From: Deltaproteobacteria bacterium
GTDB taxonomy: Bacteria; Myxococcota; Myxococcia; Myxococcales; 40CM-4-68-19
Assembly: GCA_025358085.1 (NCBI GenBank)
Contig: JANYKT010000003.1
Coordinates: 1-46,466, forward strand
Direction: 5' to 3'
Length of the DNA stretch: 46,466 nt
Position 1 is the stretch's first letter. Every line of letters starts with the position of its first letter. The notes below the pieces were generated by a model. The model ran no database searches and was not told the DNA's origin. It saw only the letters and a program-made list of their open reading frames with translations. The position numbers and the translations under genes are program-made. Below are positions 37,301 to 44,181 of the stretch, piece after piece.

Positions 37301-37504
37301 CGGCAGCAGCGCCAGATCATTCGGCAGCGGGATGTCGGGCACCGCGCTGGTCAGATCGAACGCGGCATAATCGAGCGTGGCCGGGTTGAACACGCCTTTG
37401 CACGCGGCGTCGGTCGAGCTGGCGGAAGTGCAGTGCGGCACGCTCGGCTCGCAGGCGAGAGCGAACGCCGCGAGGGCAATCGGTAGGGTACGGCGCAGCA
37501 ACAT
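34316..37504 (-). CDS. VolA/Pla-1-like lipoprotein lipase
   Basis: A 1062-residue lipoprotein (signal MLLRRTLPIALAAFALAC with lipobox ALAC at Cys18). The early DIPLPNDLALLP and PITVDFV and the repeated beta-domain match the bacterial virulence-factor lipase N-terminal domain and VolA/Pla-1 family. The catalytic Ser lies in FLGQSLGSIQG (about residue 843); an upstream IFRHGIGSSRAAML is the typical oxyanion block. A cysteine-rich loop (CSNSNQCVTGASC, and CDPTTTRC further on) is an odd insertion. It is 11 bp from the FadL gene, which it probably feeds with fatty acids. A -35 TTGACA and a half operator precede it (37531-37575). Confidence 0.85.
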   Translation of the reverse strand: MLLRRTLPIALAAFALACEPSVPHCTSASSTDAACKGVFNPATLDYAAFDLTSAVPDIPLPNDLALLPETVASQTGAQKELLQAFQAAGGFPNDQEVPITVDFVRQTIDSNTGALTASAPDLDVTSINKAGATPNVVVISLTAGFPKVAIEQPTAADYVKGTSTGTLTLHKKPNATGSRRFAPGQYVVAVRGGASGVQVTGSSAGINPTPTMYLLLQGQTLTDPANVAIIPGNSAAEKATAAAQLEHIRQGYLLPLTAINGTFPQQEIAVLGTFKIAPAATHVETDPGAGLIPLPSDFLLDPATGGKTVVNNPAFGPLAAGIATLDGFSTTAMILSQTSAPINAGTVNAGTVFLYELNLKTSPPTATRLAEITEIAAGKTPRFVAEPPAITQTVSNVKVSTAIGLQPAIPVPLPAGKLAILPPLKEATEYAVLITDGVKDLTGAGLVRSTLAKLLFFTNPLVANGHSAVAGVSDAQAPTLEQFRQLLQLPVGTLAAEKGISKEHVAMAYTFRTQSITATAVQLGALPYNLAFPPALTAALAGPVPGHTASFCTNTVSGGTCAGFGPNTGGTDVNAVWGRYGLDPAVIPNDKIGGIIESVIVTPELLDLKTGAFTNPPVPNPVPIRVLISMPQVPVPVPGGGPGCIPAAGAPCAVPLVIFRHGIGSSRAAMLTVANEMARNGIAVAAIDAAKQGDRSLCSNSNQCVTGASCVQDPVAAGQGDAAGATPGTCTGPAALLAVPANGGSFYLNKPYCDPTTTRCSGANYLPNAGTPAVSSNFLISGNLFRTRDTFRQDIIDQSQLVHVLGLDPTHPPATAQPQDSIFYSLAGNFGVVIDPTRIYFLGQSLGSIQGVLDVAANPRIGKAVLNVGGGTIVDVFSNSPSLTPDLNKLLLGLGIAPGTAAYLQFINVAKWILDPADPINFASHMIADPLPNPLSPVAGTKQAPKKVLGQLANCDATVPNAFNLLLYGLTGLGPESASAATQTVFYYPGNAAATPRAPCAISGGGPVPHGFITNWGAENAPLTAGTPATYQTDIATLTKAAQDDAAKFLYSDIHPAPAETP

Positions 37505-37530
37505 CGGCTGGCTCCTCGAAGAGGGGGCGA

Positions 37531-37552
37531 CTGAATGAGGGCCTGCATTTCG
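37531..37552. promoter_or_regulatory. Candidate operator half-site before the lipase gene
   Basis: CTGAATGAG at 37531-37539 is followed by GGC and a degenerate right half (CTGCATTTC). The 13 bases 37530-37542 (ACTGAATGAGGGC) are identical to 44092-44104, the left half and centre of the palindrome before tetR. The right half does not match well and would need a one-base insertion. It sits just downstream of the putative -10 of the lipase promoter, a position where a repressor would block initiation. Confidence 0.5.
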
Positions 37553-37575
37553 TCCGGACCGGGCGGCGGTGTCAA
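37547..37575 (-). promoter_or_regulatory. Putative promoter of the lipase-fadL operon
   Basis: On the minus strand a perfect TTGACA (37575-37570) is followed after 17 bases by CGAAAT (37552-37547), a weak -10. It points towards the lipase gene, whose start lies about 43 bp beyond the -10. Only the -35 is strong. Confidence 0.5.
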
Positions 37576-37619
37576 GCTTGTGTGCGTGAATAGGCTGGAG
37601 TGAGAATTCGGATTACAGG

Positions 37620-38582
37620 TTAAAAGCCGGGGAGCGGGAGCTGGTGGTGGTGCTCGCGGATGGAGCGCGCATCGAGACCGCGCTCGCGCAGCGCCTTCGC
37701 CAGTTCCTCGGCGTGGCCATGAACGGTGAGCACCCGGCGCGCATCGGACGCGAGCGCGTAAGCGACCAGGCCGGAAAAACCTGCGTGATCGGAGAGCGGG
37801 ATCACCGCGTCCGTGGCGCCGTCCAGAGCGCGCCCCGAGACCAGGCAGCTGCGGTGCTGGCCGAGCGAGAGCCGGCCTGGCCGCGCCGTGGGTGGCAAGA
37901 CGATGATGTCGCCGGGGCCGTCGAGCGGCGAGACCTCGGGGAGCCGGACACCCAGCTCGCGATACACCGCGCAGGCGCGCACCGCGGTGGGGTGAAGGCG
38001 CAGCCGGCGGCGCTCGCCGAAGTAGCGCGCAAGTTCCTGCGTGGCGCCGACGGCGGCGGCGATCAGGAGCGGCGTCGCCTTGCGCGCGAGGGTCTCCTCG
38101 ACGAAGCGGCTGACGAGCTCGAGCGATTGCTCCCGCGGCGGGAACGAATAGCGGGGATGGCCATAGGTGGCGCGGAGGACCAGCGTGTCGCATTGGAGCT
38201 GCTGGAACGGCTCGGCGGTGAGAGAGTCGTGGCCGAGGTCGCCGGTATAGACGAGGTCGAGATCGTCTGCCTCGCAGCGGATTTGCGCGCTGCCGAGGAC
38301 GTGCCCGGCCGGGTGCAGCGTGAGCCGCAGCGAGCCCAGCGCAAAGGACTGGCCATACGCAGCGGGCAGCGCCGCGGCCTTGCGCAACGCGCGCGGCTGG
38401 GCAGCAGCGAGCAGCGCGACGGTGGGTGCGGTGGCCACGGTGCGCTCGGGCAACACGTGCGCCGCGCCGCGCGCGTGGGCGAGGAAGCCCAGCTGCGGAC
38501 GGCCGAGTGGATCGAGGTACAGCTGGTGATTGCGGACGCGCAGACCGTTCGCGGCGCGCTCGACTTCGTAGCGCTCTTGCAC
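37620..38582 (-). CDS. MBL-fold exonuclease-like protein with altered metal motif
   Basis: A 320-residue protein of the MBL-fold exonuclease / mRNA 3'-end processing group. Family blocks are LHPAGHVLGSAQIR, DLVYTGDLGHD, ATYGHP, LSDHAGFSGLVAYA and VLTVHGHAEELAKALRERG. The first motif, normally HAHxDH, is HARGAAH, so a His and the Asp are missing while the C-terminal His residues remain. GTG 38582 gives MQERYEVERAANGL, matching where homologues start; no ATG is available. A 70-bp AT-rich gap upstream (38583-38652) is the only such patch nearby and may hold its promoter. Activity may be lost or changed. Confidence 0.75.
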   Translation of the reverse strand: MQERYEVERAANGLRVRNHQLYLDPLGRPQLGFLAHARGAAHVLPERTVATAPTVALLAAAQPRALRKAAALPAAYGQSFALGSLRLTLHPAGHVLGSAQIRCEADDLDLVYTGDLGHDSLTAEPFQQLQCDTLVLRATYGHPRYSFPPREQSLELVSRFVEETLARKATPLLIAAAVGATQELARYFGERRRLRLHPTAVRACAVYRELGVRLPEVSPLDGPGDIIVLPPTARPGRLSLGQHRSCLVSGRALDGATDAVIPLSDHAGFSGLVAYALASDARRVLTVHGHAEELAKALRERGLDARSIREHHHQLPLPGF

Positions 38583-38593
38583 GCGCGGGTTTC

Positions 38594-38632
38594 TATCGCA
38601 TTTAAACTTTCGACTGTTCCTTAAATAATTAG
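38594..38632 (-). promoter_or_regulatory. AT-rich patch, possible promoter of the MBL gene
   Basis: This 39-bp patch is strikingly AT-rich against the GC-rich surroundings and lies just before the GTG of the MBL exonuclease-like gene. A TTAAAT (possible -10) is present on the minus strand, but the hexamer 17 bases upstream (TTATTT) is a poor -35. A GGAAC in the same patch could instead serve an ECF sigma factor. No element is certain. Confidence 0.3.
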
Positions 38633-38652
38633 CCGCGAAGTATGCCGCCGGT

Positions 38653-39543
38653 TCACGCGGAGCGGGAGCGGAGAGCGGCACCCAGCTCTCCGACGGCCAC
38701 GCCCGAGACGATGAGTGCGCCGCCGCACAACTCGCGCACGCTGAGGCGCTCACCCAAGAGCAGCGCGGCCCAGAGCGCGGCGAAGACCGGCTCGAGCGAG
38801 CTGAGCAGCGCCACGCGAACCGCCGGCAATTTCTGCTGGGCCCAGGTCTGGATGCCGAAGGCGAACAGCGTGGCAAACAGTGCGAGGAAAACGAGTGCGA
38901 GCCACAGACGCGCCCCGCCAGCGAAGTGCTGCGCTTCGACCAGCGGCCCGGCCGTCGCGGAAATGGCGGCGGTGACAAAAAGTTGCAAGAGGAGCAGCGG
39001 CAGGAGCGGGTAGCGCGCGGCCACGCGGCCGAGGAAGACAACGTGGCCGGCGAAGACCAGCGCGCAGCCGACGGTGAGCCAGTCGCCCACGAGCGTGGCC
39101 GCGGAAGCCTCGGCCCACGGTGCGCTCAGTAGAGTCATGCCGGCGAATGCCAGCACGACGCCGGCCAGCGCGGGCGGGGCCGGGCGCTTGCGGAACAGCA
39201 GGAATTCGAGCAGTGGGACCAGCACGACGAGGAGTCCGGTGAGGAAGCCGCTGCGGGAGGCGGTGGTGCGCTGCAGGCCTTCGCTCTGGAGCAGGAAGCC
39301 GAAGCCGAGCAATGCGCCGCAGAGCAGGCCGTCGCGGACGAGCCGCGCGCTCATGCGGAGCTGCGGGCGCTTGATTGCTGCCATGAAGCCGAAGAGGAGC
39401 GCGGAGGCGAGCGCCATCCGCACCGAGACCAGCGCGAGCGGTGTGGCCGACGGTTGGGCGCCTGTGCCACCCATCAGGAACCGGAGGATGGAGAAGCTGC
39501 TCCCCCAGATGGCCATGATCAGGACGAGGGCGAGGTCGGCCAT
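38653..39543 (-). CDS. EamA/DMT-superfamily transporter
   Basis: A 296-residue inner-membrane protein with ten hydrophobic helices in two repeats of five, the layout of the drug/metabolite transporter superfamily. The first helix is LALVLIMAIWGSSFSILRFL with the family's WGssF motif. Each repeat ends with a Pro/Glu-containing segment (FLTGLLVVLVPLLEFLLFRK, LLSSLEPVFAALWAALLLGE). Substrate cannot be told. The ATG at 39543 follows the Ca2+/H+ antiporter by 8 bp on the same strand, so the two may be co-transcribed. Confidence 0.9.
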   Translation of the reverse strand: MADLALVLIMAIWGSSFSILRFLMGGTGAQPSATPLALVSVRMALASALLFGFMAAIKRPQLRMSARLVRDGLLCGALLGFGFLLQSEGLQRTTASRSGFLTGLLVVLVPLLEFLLFRKRPAPPALAGVVLAFAGMTLLSAPWAEASAATLVGDWLTVGCALVFAGHVVFLGRVAARYPLLPLLLLQLFVTAAISATAGPLVEAQHFAGGARLWLALVFLALFATLFAFGIQTWAQQKLPAVRVALLSSLEPVFAALWAALLLGERLSVRELCGGALIVSGVAVGELGAALRSRSA

Positions 39544-39551
39544 GCTTTTAG

Positions 39552-40604
39552 CTACCTCAGGTAGAAAAAAGTCAGCGCGAGCACCACGTAGGTCGCGATC
39601 AGGAAGGCGCCTTCGAGCCAGTGGGTCTCGCCATCGAGCGCATAGAGAGCGGTTGAAATCACGGTGAGCCCGACGGCGACCACCTCGAAGGGGCGGAAGG
39701 CGAGGTCCATCGGCGCACCGACCGCGAGGCCGACGAAGACCAGCACCGGAGCGACGAAGAGCGCAATCTGCTTCGAGGATTCCCAGGGAATGCCGAGCGC
39801 GACGTCGAACTCGCCACGCCAGCCGAAAGCGATCGCGCTCGAGTGCTCGGCCGCGTTGCCGACCAGGGCTACGATGACGACGCCGACGAACATTTCGGGC
39901 AGGTGCGCGGTGACGCCGTGCAGGGAAGCCACCAGGATTTCGCTCGCGACCGCGGTGGCGGCGCCGGAGAGGAAGAGCTTGCCGAGCGCAACGCCCGGGC
40001 GACTGAGGCGTCTCTTCTCTTTGGCCGGCTCCTCCGTGGGCAAAAGGACATCGGCGTGCGTGTGCAGTTGGAAGAGCAGCGACAGGCCGTACATCACCAG
40101 CAGCACCACCGAGATGCCGACCGACAGCTGGCGGATCTGCAAAGCGGACGTCTCGTGCAACGAGGCCAGCAGCGCAGGCGCGGCCATGGCGGTGACACTG
40201 AGGAAGAGGACGGTGACGCTGGCGCCGGCTGCGAGGCGGTTGAAGCGCAGCGTGCGCTGGCGCAGACCGCCGGCGACGATGGACCCGCCAGCGACCAGCA
40301 GCAGGTTGCCGAGGATGCTGCCGGTGAGGCTGCCCTTGACCAGGTCGATGTGGCGGTGCCGGAGCGCGACGACGCCGACGATGAGCTCAGCGGCGTTGCC
40401 GAAGCTGGCGTTGAGCAGGCTGCCGGCAGCGGGACCGAGGTGCCCGGCGAGGGTCTCGGTGGCCTTGCCCATGGTGTTGGCAAGCGGAATGAGCGCGAGG
40501 CATGCCAGCGAGAAGGCCGCGAGGTCGTGGCCGGGCAGGAAGAGACGGACCGCTGCTGCGAGCGGGACCAGCAGCCAGGCGGCGCGCCAAAGCCACTTCA
40601 CCAT
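39552..40604 (-). CDS. Ca2+/H+ antiporter, CaCA superfamily (Cax)
   Basis: A 350-residue inner-membrane exchanger that probably expels calcium in return for protons. The two alpha repeats with their ion-binding acidic residues are clear: SFGNAAELIVGVVALR (about residues 68-83) and ALVGNAAEHSSAIAFGW (about 248-265). Eleven or so hydrophobic helices surround them. A charged loop (HTHADVLLPTEEPAKEKRRL) lies in the centre, as in other Cax proteins. The ATG is at 40604. A 78-bp gap without recognisable signals separates it from the MBL gene upstream. Confidence 0.93.
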   Translation of the reverse strand: MVKWLWRAAWLLVPLAAAVRLFLPGHDLAAFSLACLALIPLANTMGKATETLAGHLGPAAGSLLNASFGNAAELIVGVVALRHRHIDLVKGSLTGSILGNLLLVAGGSIVAGGLRQRTLRFNRLAAGASVTVLFLSVTAMAAPALLASLHETSALQIRQLSVGISVVLLVMYGLSLLFQLHTHADVLLPTEEPAKEKRRLSRPGVALGKLFLSGAATAVASEILVASLHGVTAHLPEMFVGVVIVALVGNAAEHSSAIAFGWRGEFDVALGIPWESSKQIALFVAPVLVFVGLAVGAPMDLAFRPFEVVAVGLTVISTALYALDGETHWLEGAFLIATYVVLALTFFYLR

Positions 40605-40682
40605 GAGATCAACAGTCGCAATTTCAGCGGGTCCAGGCGAACGCTCTCGGGGAAAACAGAGCCCTCGCTTGTAATCGGCGCT

Positions 40683-41669
40683 TCAGATCGGGTCAAATCG
40701 CAGCCGCCCCGCGACTGTCGAGCGGACCACCCGCCCGGCCTCCTCGAGAACCTCCAGGTTCCCCATGACTTCCGAGAGCGTGAGGAAGTGCTGCGATCTT
40801 TTCGCCATCGGAAACACCTGCGCCGACAGCTCGGCCGGGGTCTGCGCGCCGCGCGCGGTGAGCAGCGAAACGATGCGCTCCTGCCGCCGCGCATAGAAGC
40901 CCAGCAGTCGATCAATCAGCGCGACATGCCCCGAGAATGGAGCGTTGTGTCCCGGCGCCACCAACTCAACAGGTAGCTCGCGCACGCGCTTTGCCGAGCG
41001 AATGTATTCGACGAGCGCTCTGTGCACCGGCTCGAGGTTGCCCTCGAGGTCGAGCAGCGGATTGGGACTGACCACTTCCAACAGGTGGTCGTCACTGAAG
41101 AACACCCGCTCGCGCGCGGCCCACAAACTCACCAGGCCTGGCGTATGCCCGGGCAGGTGCAGGACTTCCGCCGAGAAGCGCGCGAACTGCAGCACCGTAG
41201 AAGGCTCGAGCGGCAGCACCTCTTCCACCGGCCGCGCCATCCGGCCCGTGTCCTGCCAGTGCACCCGCACATGACTCAGCAGCTCCGGCGCGGCACCCAG
41301 CTTCTCCAGATAGGCGGCGTATTGGTCCAATCGAAGGGCGGTGCGCTCGCGCCCGGTCAGCTTGTCGTGGTCGCGCACGTGCGCATAGACCGGCGCGCCC
41401 GACGCCTCCTGTGCGGCGCGCGCATATCCGTAATGATCGATGTGTCCATGCGAGATGAAGATACGCCGTATATCGCCGAGCTTGAGCCCGAGCGCAGCGA
41501 ACCCCGCCAGCAGCGCATCGCGCCCCTCGCGGGTGCCGATGCCGGCGTCAAACAGCGCGACTCCGCCGCCTTCCTCATCAATCACATAGACGTTCGCCGG
41601 CCCACCCGCCTCGATGAATGGAACCGGCACCGGGATCCGGCGAACGCCCAAGGCGTCAAGAGCTGTCAC
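40683..41669 (-). CDS. MBL-fold metallohydrolase
   Basis: A 328-residue MBL hydrolase with an intact site: ISHGHIDHYG (HxHxDH), LHLPGHTPGLVSLW, FFSDDHLLEVV and APGHNAPFSGH. The C-terminal end (VMGNLEVLEEAGRVVRS) is a winged-helix-like part as in LACTB2/glyoxalase-II relatives. It starts at GTG 41669, overlapping the etfA stop as GTGA, so it belongs to the tetR-etfB-etfA transcript. A thioester hydrolase acting on acyl-CoA or similar would suit a beta-oxidation setting, but that is inference from context. Confidence 0.9.
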   Translation of the reverse strand: MTALDALGVRRIPVPVPFIEAGGPANVYVIDEEGGGVALFDAGIGTREGRDALLAGFAALGLKLGDIRRIFISHGHIDHYGYARAAQEASGAPVYAHVRDHDKLTGRERTALRLDQYAAYLEKLGAAPELLSHVRVHWQDTGRMARPVEEVLPLEPSTVLQFARFSAEVLHLPGHTPGLVSLWAARERVFFSDDHLLEVVSPNPLLDLEGNLEPVHRALVEYIRSAKRVRELPVELVAPGHNAPFSGHVALIDRLLGFYARRQERIVSLLTARGAQTPAELSAQVFPMAKRSQHFLTLSEVMGNLEVLEEAGRVVRSTVAGRLRFDPI

Positions 41670-42607
41670 CCCTTTACTTTCTTGATCTCCTCGCTCAGCT
41701 CTGGAAGCGCTTTGAAGAGGTCGGCCACCAGTCCATAGTCGGCGACCTGGAAAATAGGCGCGTCCGCATCCTTGTTGATTGCGACAATGGTCTTCGCGCC
41801 CTTCATTCCAGCCAGATGCTGAATGGCGCCTGAAATTCCCGCGGCAATATAGAGCTTGGGCGCGACCACCTTGCCAGTCTGGCCGACCTGCATATCGTTC
41901 GGCTGCCAGCCCGCGTCCACCACGGCGCGCGAAGCGCCGACTGCCGCATTGAGCACATCCGCGAGCTGCTCAATCGGCTTGAAGTCTCCTTTGGTTCCGC
42001 GTCCGCCGGAGACCACCGCGCTCGCCTCGGTCAGCTCGGGCCGCGTGCTCTTGACCTCATTGAACTCGACGAATCGGGTCTTCGCGACCGGCGCCTGCAC
42101 CGCGAATGGCTGGACCGTCCCGAGGCTCGCCGCCTTTTGCGCCACCGCGAACTCGGTCGCGCGCACACTGACCACCTTCACGGCGGTAGTGATTTCGACG
42201 ATTGCAATCGCATTACCGGCCCACATGGCGCGCTTGAATTGCGACGGACTCACGACCGCGAGCACGTCGGAGGCGACGCCGGCACCGAGCTTGGCCGCGA
42301 TGCGCGGAGCGATGTCCTTGCCATAAGCCGTGGCCGCGATGACCACCTCAGTTGCATTGCAGGCCTTGGCCGCCGCCGCCGCTGCTGCTGAGTGCGTTTC
42401 GGCCAGTGCATGCTCAAACCCCGCGCCCTCGACCACGTGCACCTTGCTGACGTAGGTCGCGAGCTCCTGCGCCGAGGTTCCCGCGCCTGCGCCAATCAAC
42501 ACCGCTTCAATGGTGCCGCCAATCTTCTGCGCCGCACCCAGCGCCTGCAGCGTTGCCTTCTTGAGGTGTCCCGCCGCCTGCTCCGCGACCAATAGAATCG
42601 TGCCCAT
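41666..42607 (-). CDS. etfA: Electron transfer flavoprotein, alpha subunit
   Basis: With EtfB it takes electrons from acyl-CoA dehydrogenases and passes them to ETF-quinone oxidoreductase. It is 313 residues. The FAD-binding C-terminal half is typical: VVSGGRGTKGDFKPIEQLAD, then VGQTGKVVAPKLYIAAGISG and IQHLAGMKGAKTIVAINKDA, then PIFQVADYGLVADLFKALPE. The N-terminal half forms the adenine-nucleotide-alpha-hydrolase-like fold. It follows etfB with a 2-bp gap and overlaps the MBL gene. Confidence 0.97.
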   Translation of the reverse strand: MGTILLVAEQAAGHLKKATLQALGAAQKIGGTIEAVLIGAGAGTSAQELATYVSKVHVVEGAGFEHALAETHSAAAAAAAKACNATEVVIAATAYGKDIAPRIAAKLGAGVASDVLAVVSPSQFKRAMWAGNAIAIVEITTAVKVVSVRATEFAVAQKAASLGTVQPFAVQAPVAKTRFVEFNEVKSTRPELTEASAVVSGGRGTKGDFKPIEQLADVLNAAVGASRAVVDAGWQPNDMQVGQTGKVVAPKLYIAAGISGAIQHLAGMKGAKTIVAINKDADAPIFQVADYGLVADLFKALPELSEEIKKVKG

Positions 42608-42609
42608 GT

Positions 42610-43410
42610 TCAGACCACCTTCGCTTCTTCGTGGAGTTTCTTGACCAGCGCCGCGACATCAGGAACCTTGATTCCTGCGGTCCTGAGCGGCGGCGGCTCA
42701 ACTTTGACTACTTTGACTTTGGGCGCGATATCCACGCCCAGCGCGGCCGGCAGCAGCTCTTCAATCGTCTTCTTCTTCGCCTTCATGATGTTGGGCAGCG
42801 AGGCATAGCGCGGCACATTCAGGCGCAGGTCGACGGTGACGATGGCCGGCAGCGAGACCTCGAGCACCTCGAGGCCGCCGTCGACCTCGCGGGCGCACTG
42901 CAGCGACTTCTTGTCCGCGGAAAGCTTGAGTCCAGCCTTTTTCCCCTTCTCCTCCGGCGACTCGAGCGATTCCTTCTTGGAAGCAAAAGTCACTTGCCCA
43001 TAACCCAGGTACTCGGCAAGCAGCTGCCCGCAGACGTTGTCGTCCACGTCCACCGCCTGCTTTCCCATCACGACGAGGTCCGGCTTTTCCTTCTCGACGA
43101 TCTTGACCAGGATGCGAGCCACCGCATCGCTGTCGAGAAAGCCGTCATGCTTGACCAGGATGCCGCGGTCCGCGCCCATGGCGAGGCCGCTACGGATCTC
43201 CGCGCCGGCGGCGGCGGGGCCGATGCTGACCACCACCACCTCGCTGGGCGCGTTGGCGTCGCGCAGCCGCAGCGCTTCTTCCACACCGATCTCGTCGAAC
43301 GGATTGGCGCGATAGTTCACACCCTCCGTGATGATCCACGATTGGTCCGGCCTCACCTTGATCTTTGATTCCCAGTCTTCGACCCGCTTCACCGTCACAA
43401 GGATCTTCAT
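42610..43410 (-). CDS. etfB: Electron transfer flavoprotein, beta subunit
   Basis: The partner of EtfA; it carries an AMP and shuttles electrons between dehydrogenases and the FAD. It is 266 residues long. Family features are MKILVTVKRVEDWESKIKV, GVNYRANPFDEIGVEEALRL, VVMGKQAVDVDDNVCGQLLA and the end VDLRLNVPRYASLPNIMKAK with a KKKTIEELL recognition-loop-like sequence. It is the second gene of the tetR-etfB-etfA-MBL unit, 22 bp from tetR. Confidence 0.97.
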   Translation of the reverse strand: MKILVTVKRVEDWESKIKVRPDQSWIITEGVNYRANPFDEIGVEEALRLRDANAPSEVVVVSIGPAAAGAEIRSGLAMGADRGILVKHDGFLDSDAVARILVKIVEKEKPDLVVMGKQAVDVDDNVCGQLLAEYLGYGQVTFASKKESLESPEEKGKKAGLKLSADKKSLQCAREVDGGLEVLEVSLPAIVTVDLRLNVPRYASLPNIMKAKKKTIEELLPAALGVDIAPKVKVVKVEPPPLRTAGIKVPDVAALVKKLHEEAKVV

Positions 43411-43432
43411 TCGCTACCTCCGATTAAAATCG

Positions 43433-43987
43433 TTAGGGCCTGGGCAAGAGTCCGCGGACCAACCACTCCGCGACTTCCGCCGAGGTCTTCTTCAAGCTCG
43501 TCCGTCGCCCTGACAACAGCCACCCCAGGGCGAGCTCGTCGAGGGCGCCGAAGATGGCCCGCTTTACCGTTGCGGGTGAGATGGATTGCAAAAGCTCCCC
43601 GCTCTCCTGTCCAGCTCTGACCATTTCGGCAATCAAGTCCACGTAGGCGGCCAACTTGACCCGGTCGGCCGCCTTGAGGAACTGCGCGCTTTGCCGCAGC
43701 TCCACGATCAGCACGCTGGCGAGATCCGGATTTTTCTCCACCAGACTGAAGTGCAAGGTGATGAAGCGCTTCAGGCGCAAAGCCGCCGTCGGCTCCTCGG
43801 CGATGGCGGCCCGCGCCTGCGCCAGGAGGCCCGTCATTTCTTCGTCGAAGACCCGCAGGAGCAAATCGTCCTTGCTCTTGAAGTAGAGATAGATGGTGCC
43901 GTCCGCGACGCCGGCAGCGCGCGCGATCTCGGCCACCGTCGCGCTGTGGAAGCCGCGGTCGGCGAAGACCTTCACGGCCGCGTCCAT
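43433..43987 (-). CDS. TetR-family repressor, candidate fatty-acid regulator
   Basis: The helix-turn-helix is clear: DAAVKVFADRGFHSATVAEI followed by ARAAGVADGTIYLYFKSKD. The rest is a helical ligand-binding domain. From ATG 43987 the protein has 184 residues but lacks a few residues before the first helix. The frame continues upstream (AQARENQRQDKRARI) to a stop, with no ATG, GTG or TTG. An ACG at 44038 has AGAGAGG five bases before it and might be the start. It lies before etfB and etfA, and B. subtilis fadR has the same neighbours. A FadR-type palindrome lies at 44093-44112, in its promoter. Confidence 0.88.
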   Translation of the reverse strand: MDAAVKVFADRGFHSATVAEIARAAGVADGTIYLYFKSKDDLLLRVFDEEMTGLLAQARAAIAEEPTAALRLKRFITLHFSLVEKNPDLASVLIVELRQSAQFLKAADRVKLAAYVDLIAEMVRAGQESGELLQSISPATVKRAIFGALDELALGWLLSGRRTSLKKTSAEVAEWLVRGLLPRP

Positions 43988-44092
43988 GATGCGCGCGCGC
44001 TTGTCCTGCCGCTGGTTTTCGCGCGCCTGGGCGACCGTAGTGACCTCTCTTGTCCGGCCGGAGTCCGGTGACTACCGGCACCCCGCACGGTA

Positions 44093-44112
44093 CTGAATGA
44101 GGGCTCATTCAG
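44093..44112. promoter_or_regulatory. 20-bp perfect palindrome, candidate TetR/FadR-type operator
   Basis: CTGAATGAG and CTCATTCAG are perfect inverted 9-mers with a GG centre. The core TGAATGA-N4-TCATTCA has the form of the Bacillus subtilis FadR box as I recall it. It lies 106 bp before the tetR ATG and overlaps the end of the putative -10 of tetR, the usual place for autoregulation. Confidence 0.75.
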
Positions 44113-44138
44113 ATAGGTGCCGGGCAGCCCGGCGTCAA
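44110..44138 (-). promoter_or_regulatory. Putative promoter of the tetR-etfBA operon
   Basis: On the minus strand TTGACG (44138-44133) is followed after exactly 17 bases by TATCTG (44115-44110), directed towards tetR. The -35 matches consensus in five of six positions; the -10 shares its first three bases. The spacing and the operator just downstream mirror the lipase promoter at 37547-37575. Confidence 0.5.
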
Positions 44139-44181
44139 GTGGATGACGCCGCGAAACAGCCGTGGTACGGGACCCGCGCAG

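Noticed and set aside
34340-37486. 1048-residue plus-strand frame opposite the lipase
   Set aside because: Shadow of the lipase gene: it is Arg/Gly/Ala-rich, low in complexity and without any motif, while the minus-strand protein has signal peptide, lipobox and GxSxG.
37553-37619. Possible second operator in the rest of the lipase upstream region
   Set aside because: No further copy of TGAATGA or TCATTCA occurs there beyond the half-site at 37531-37539.
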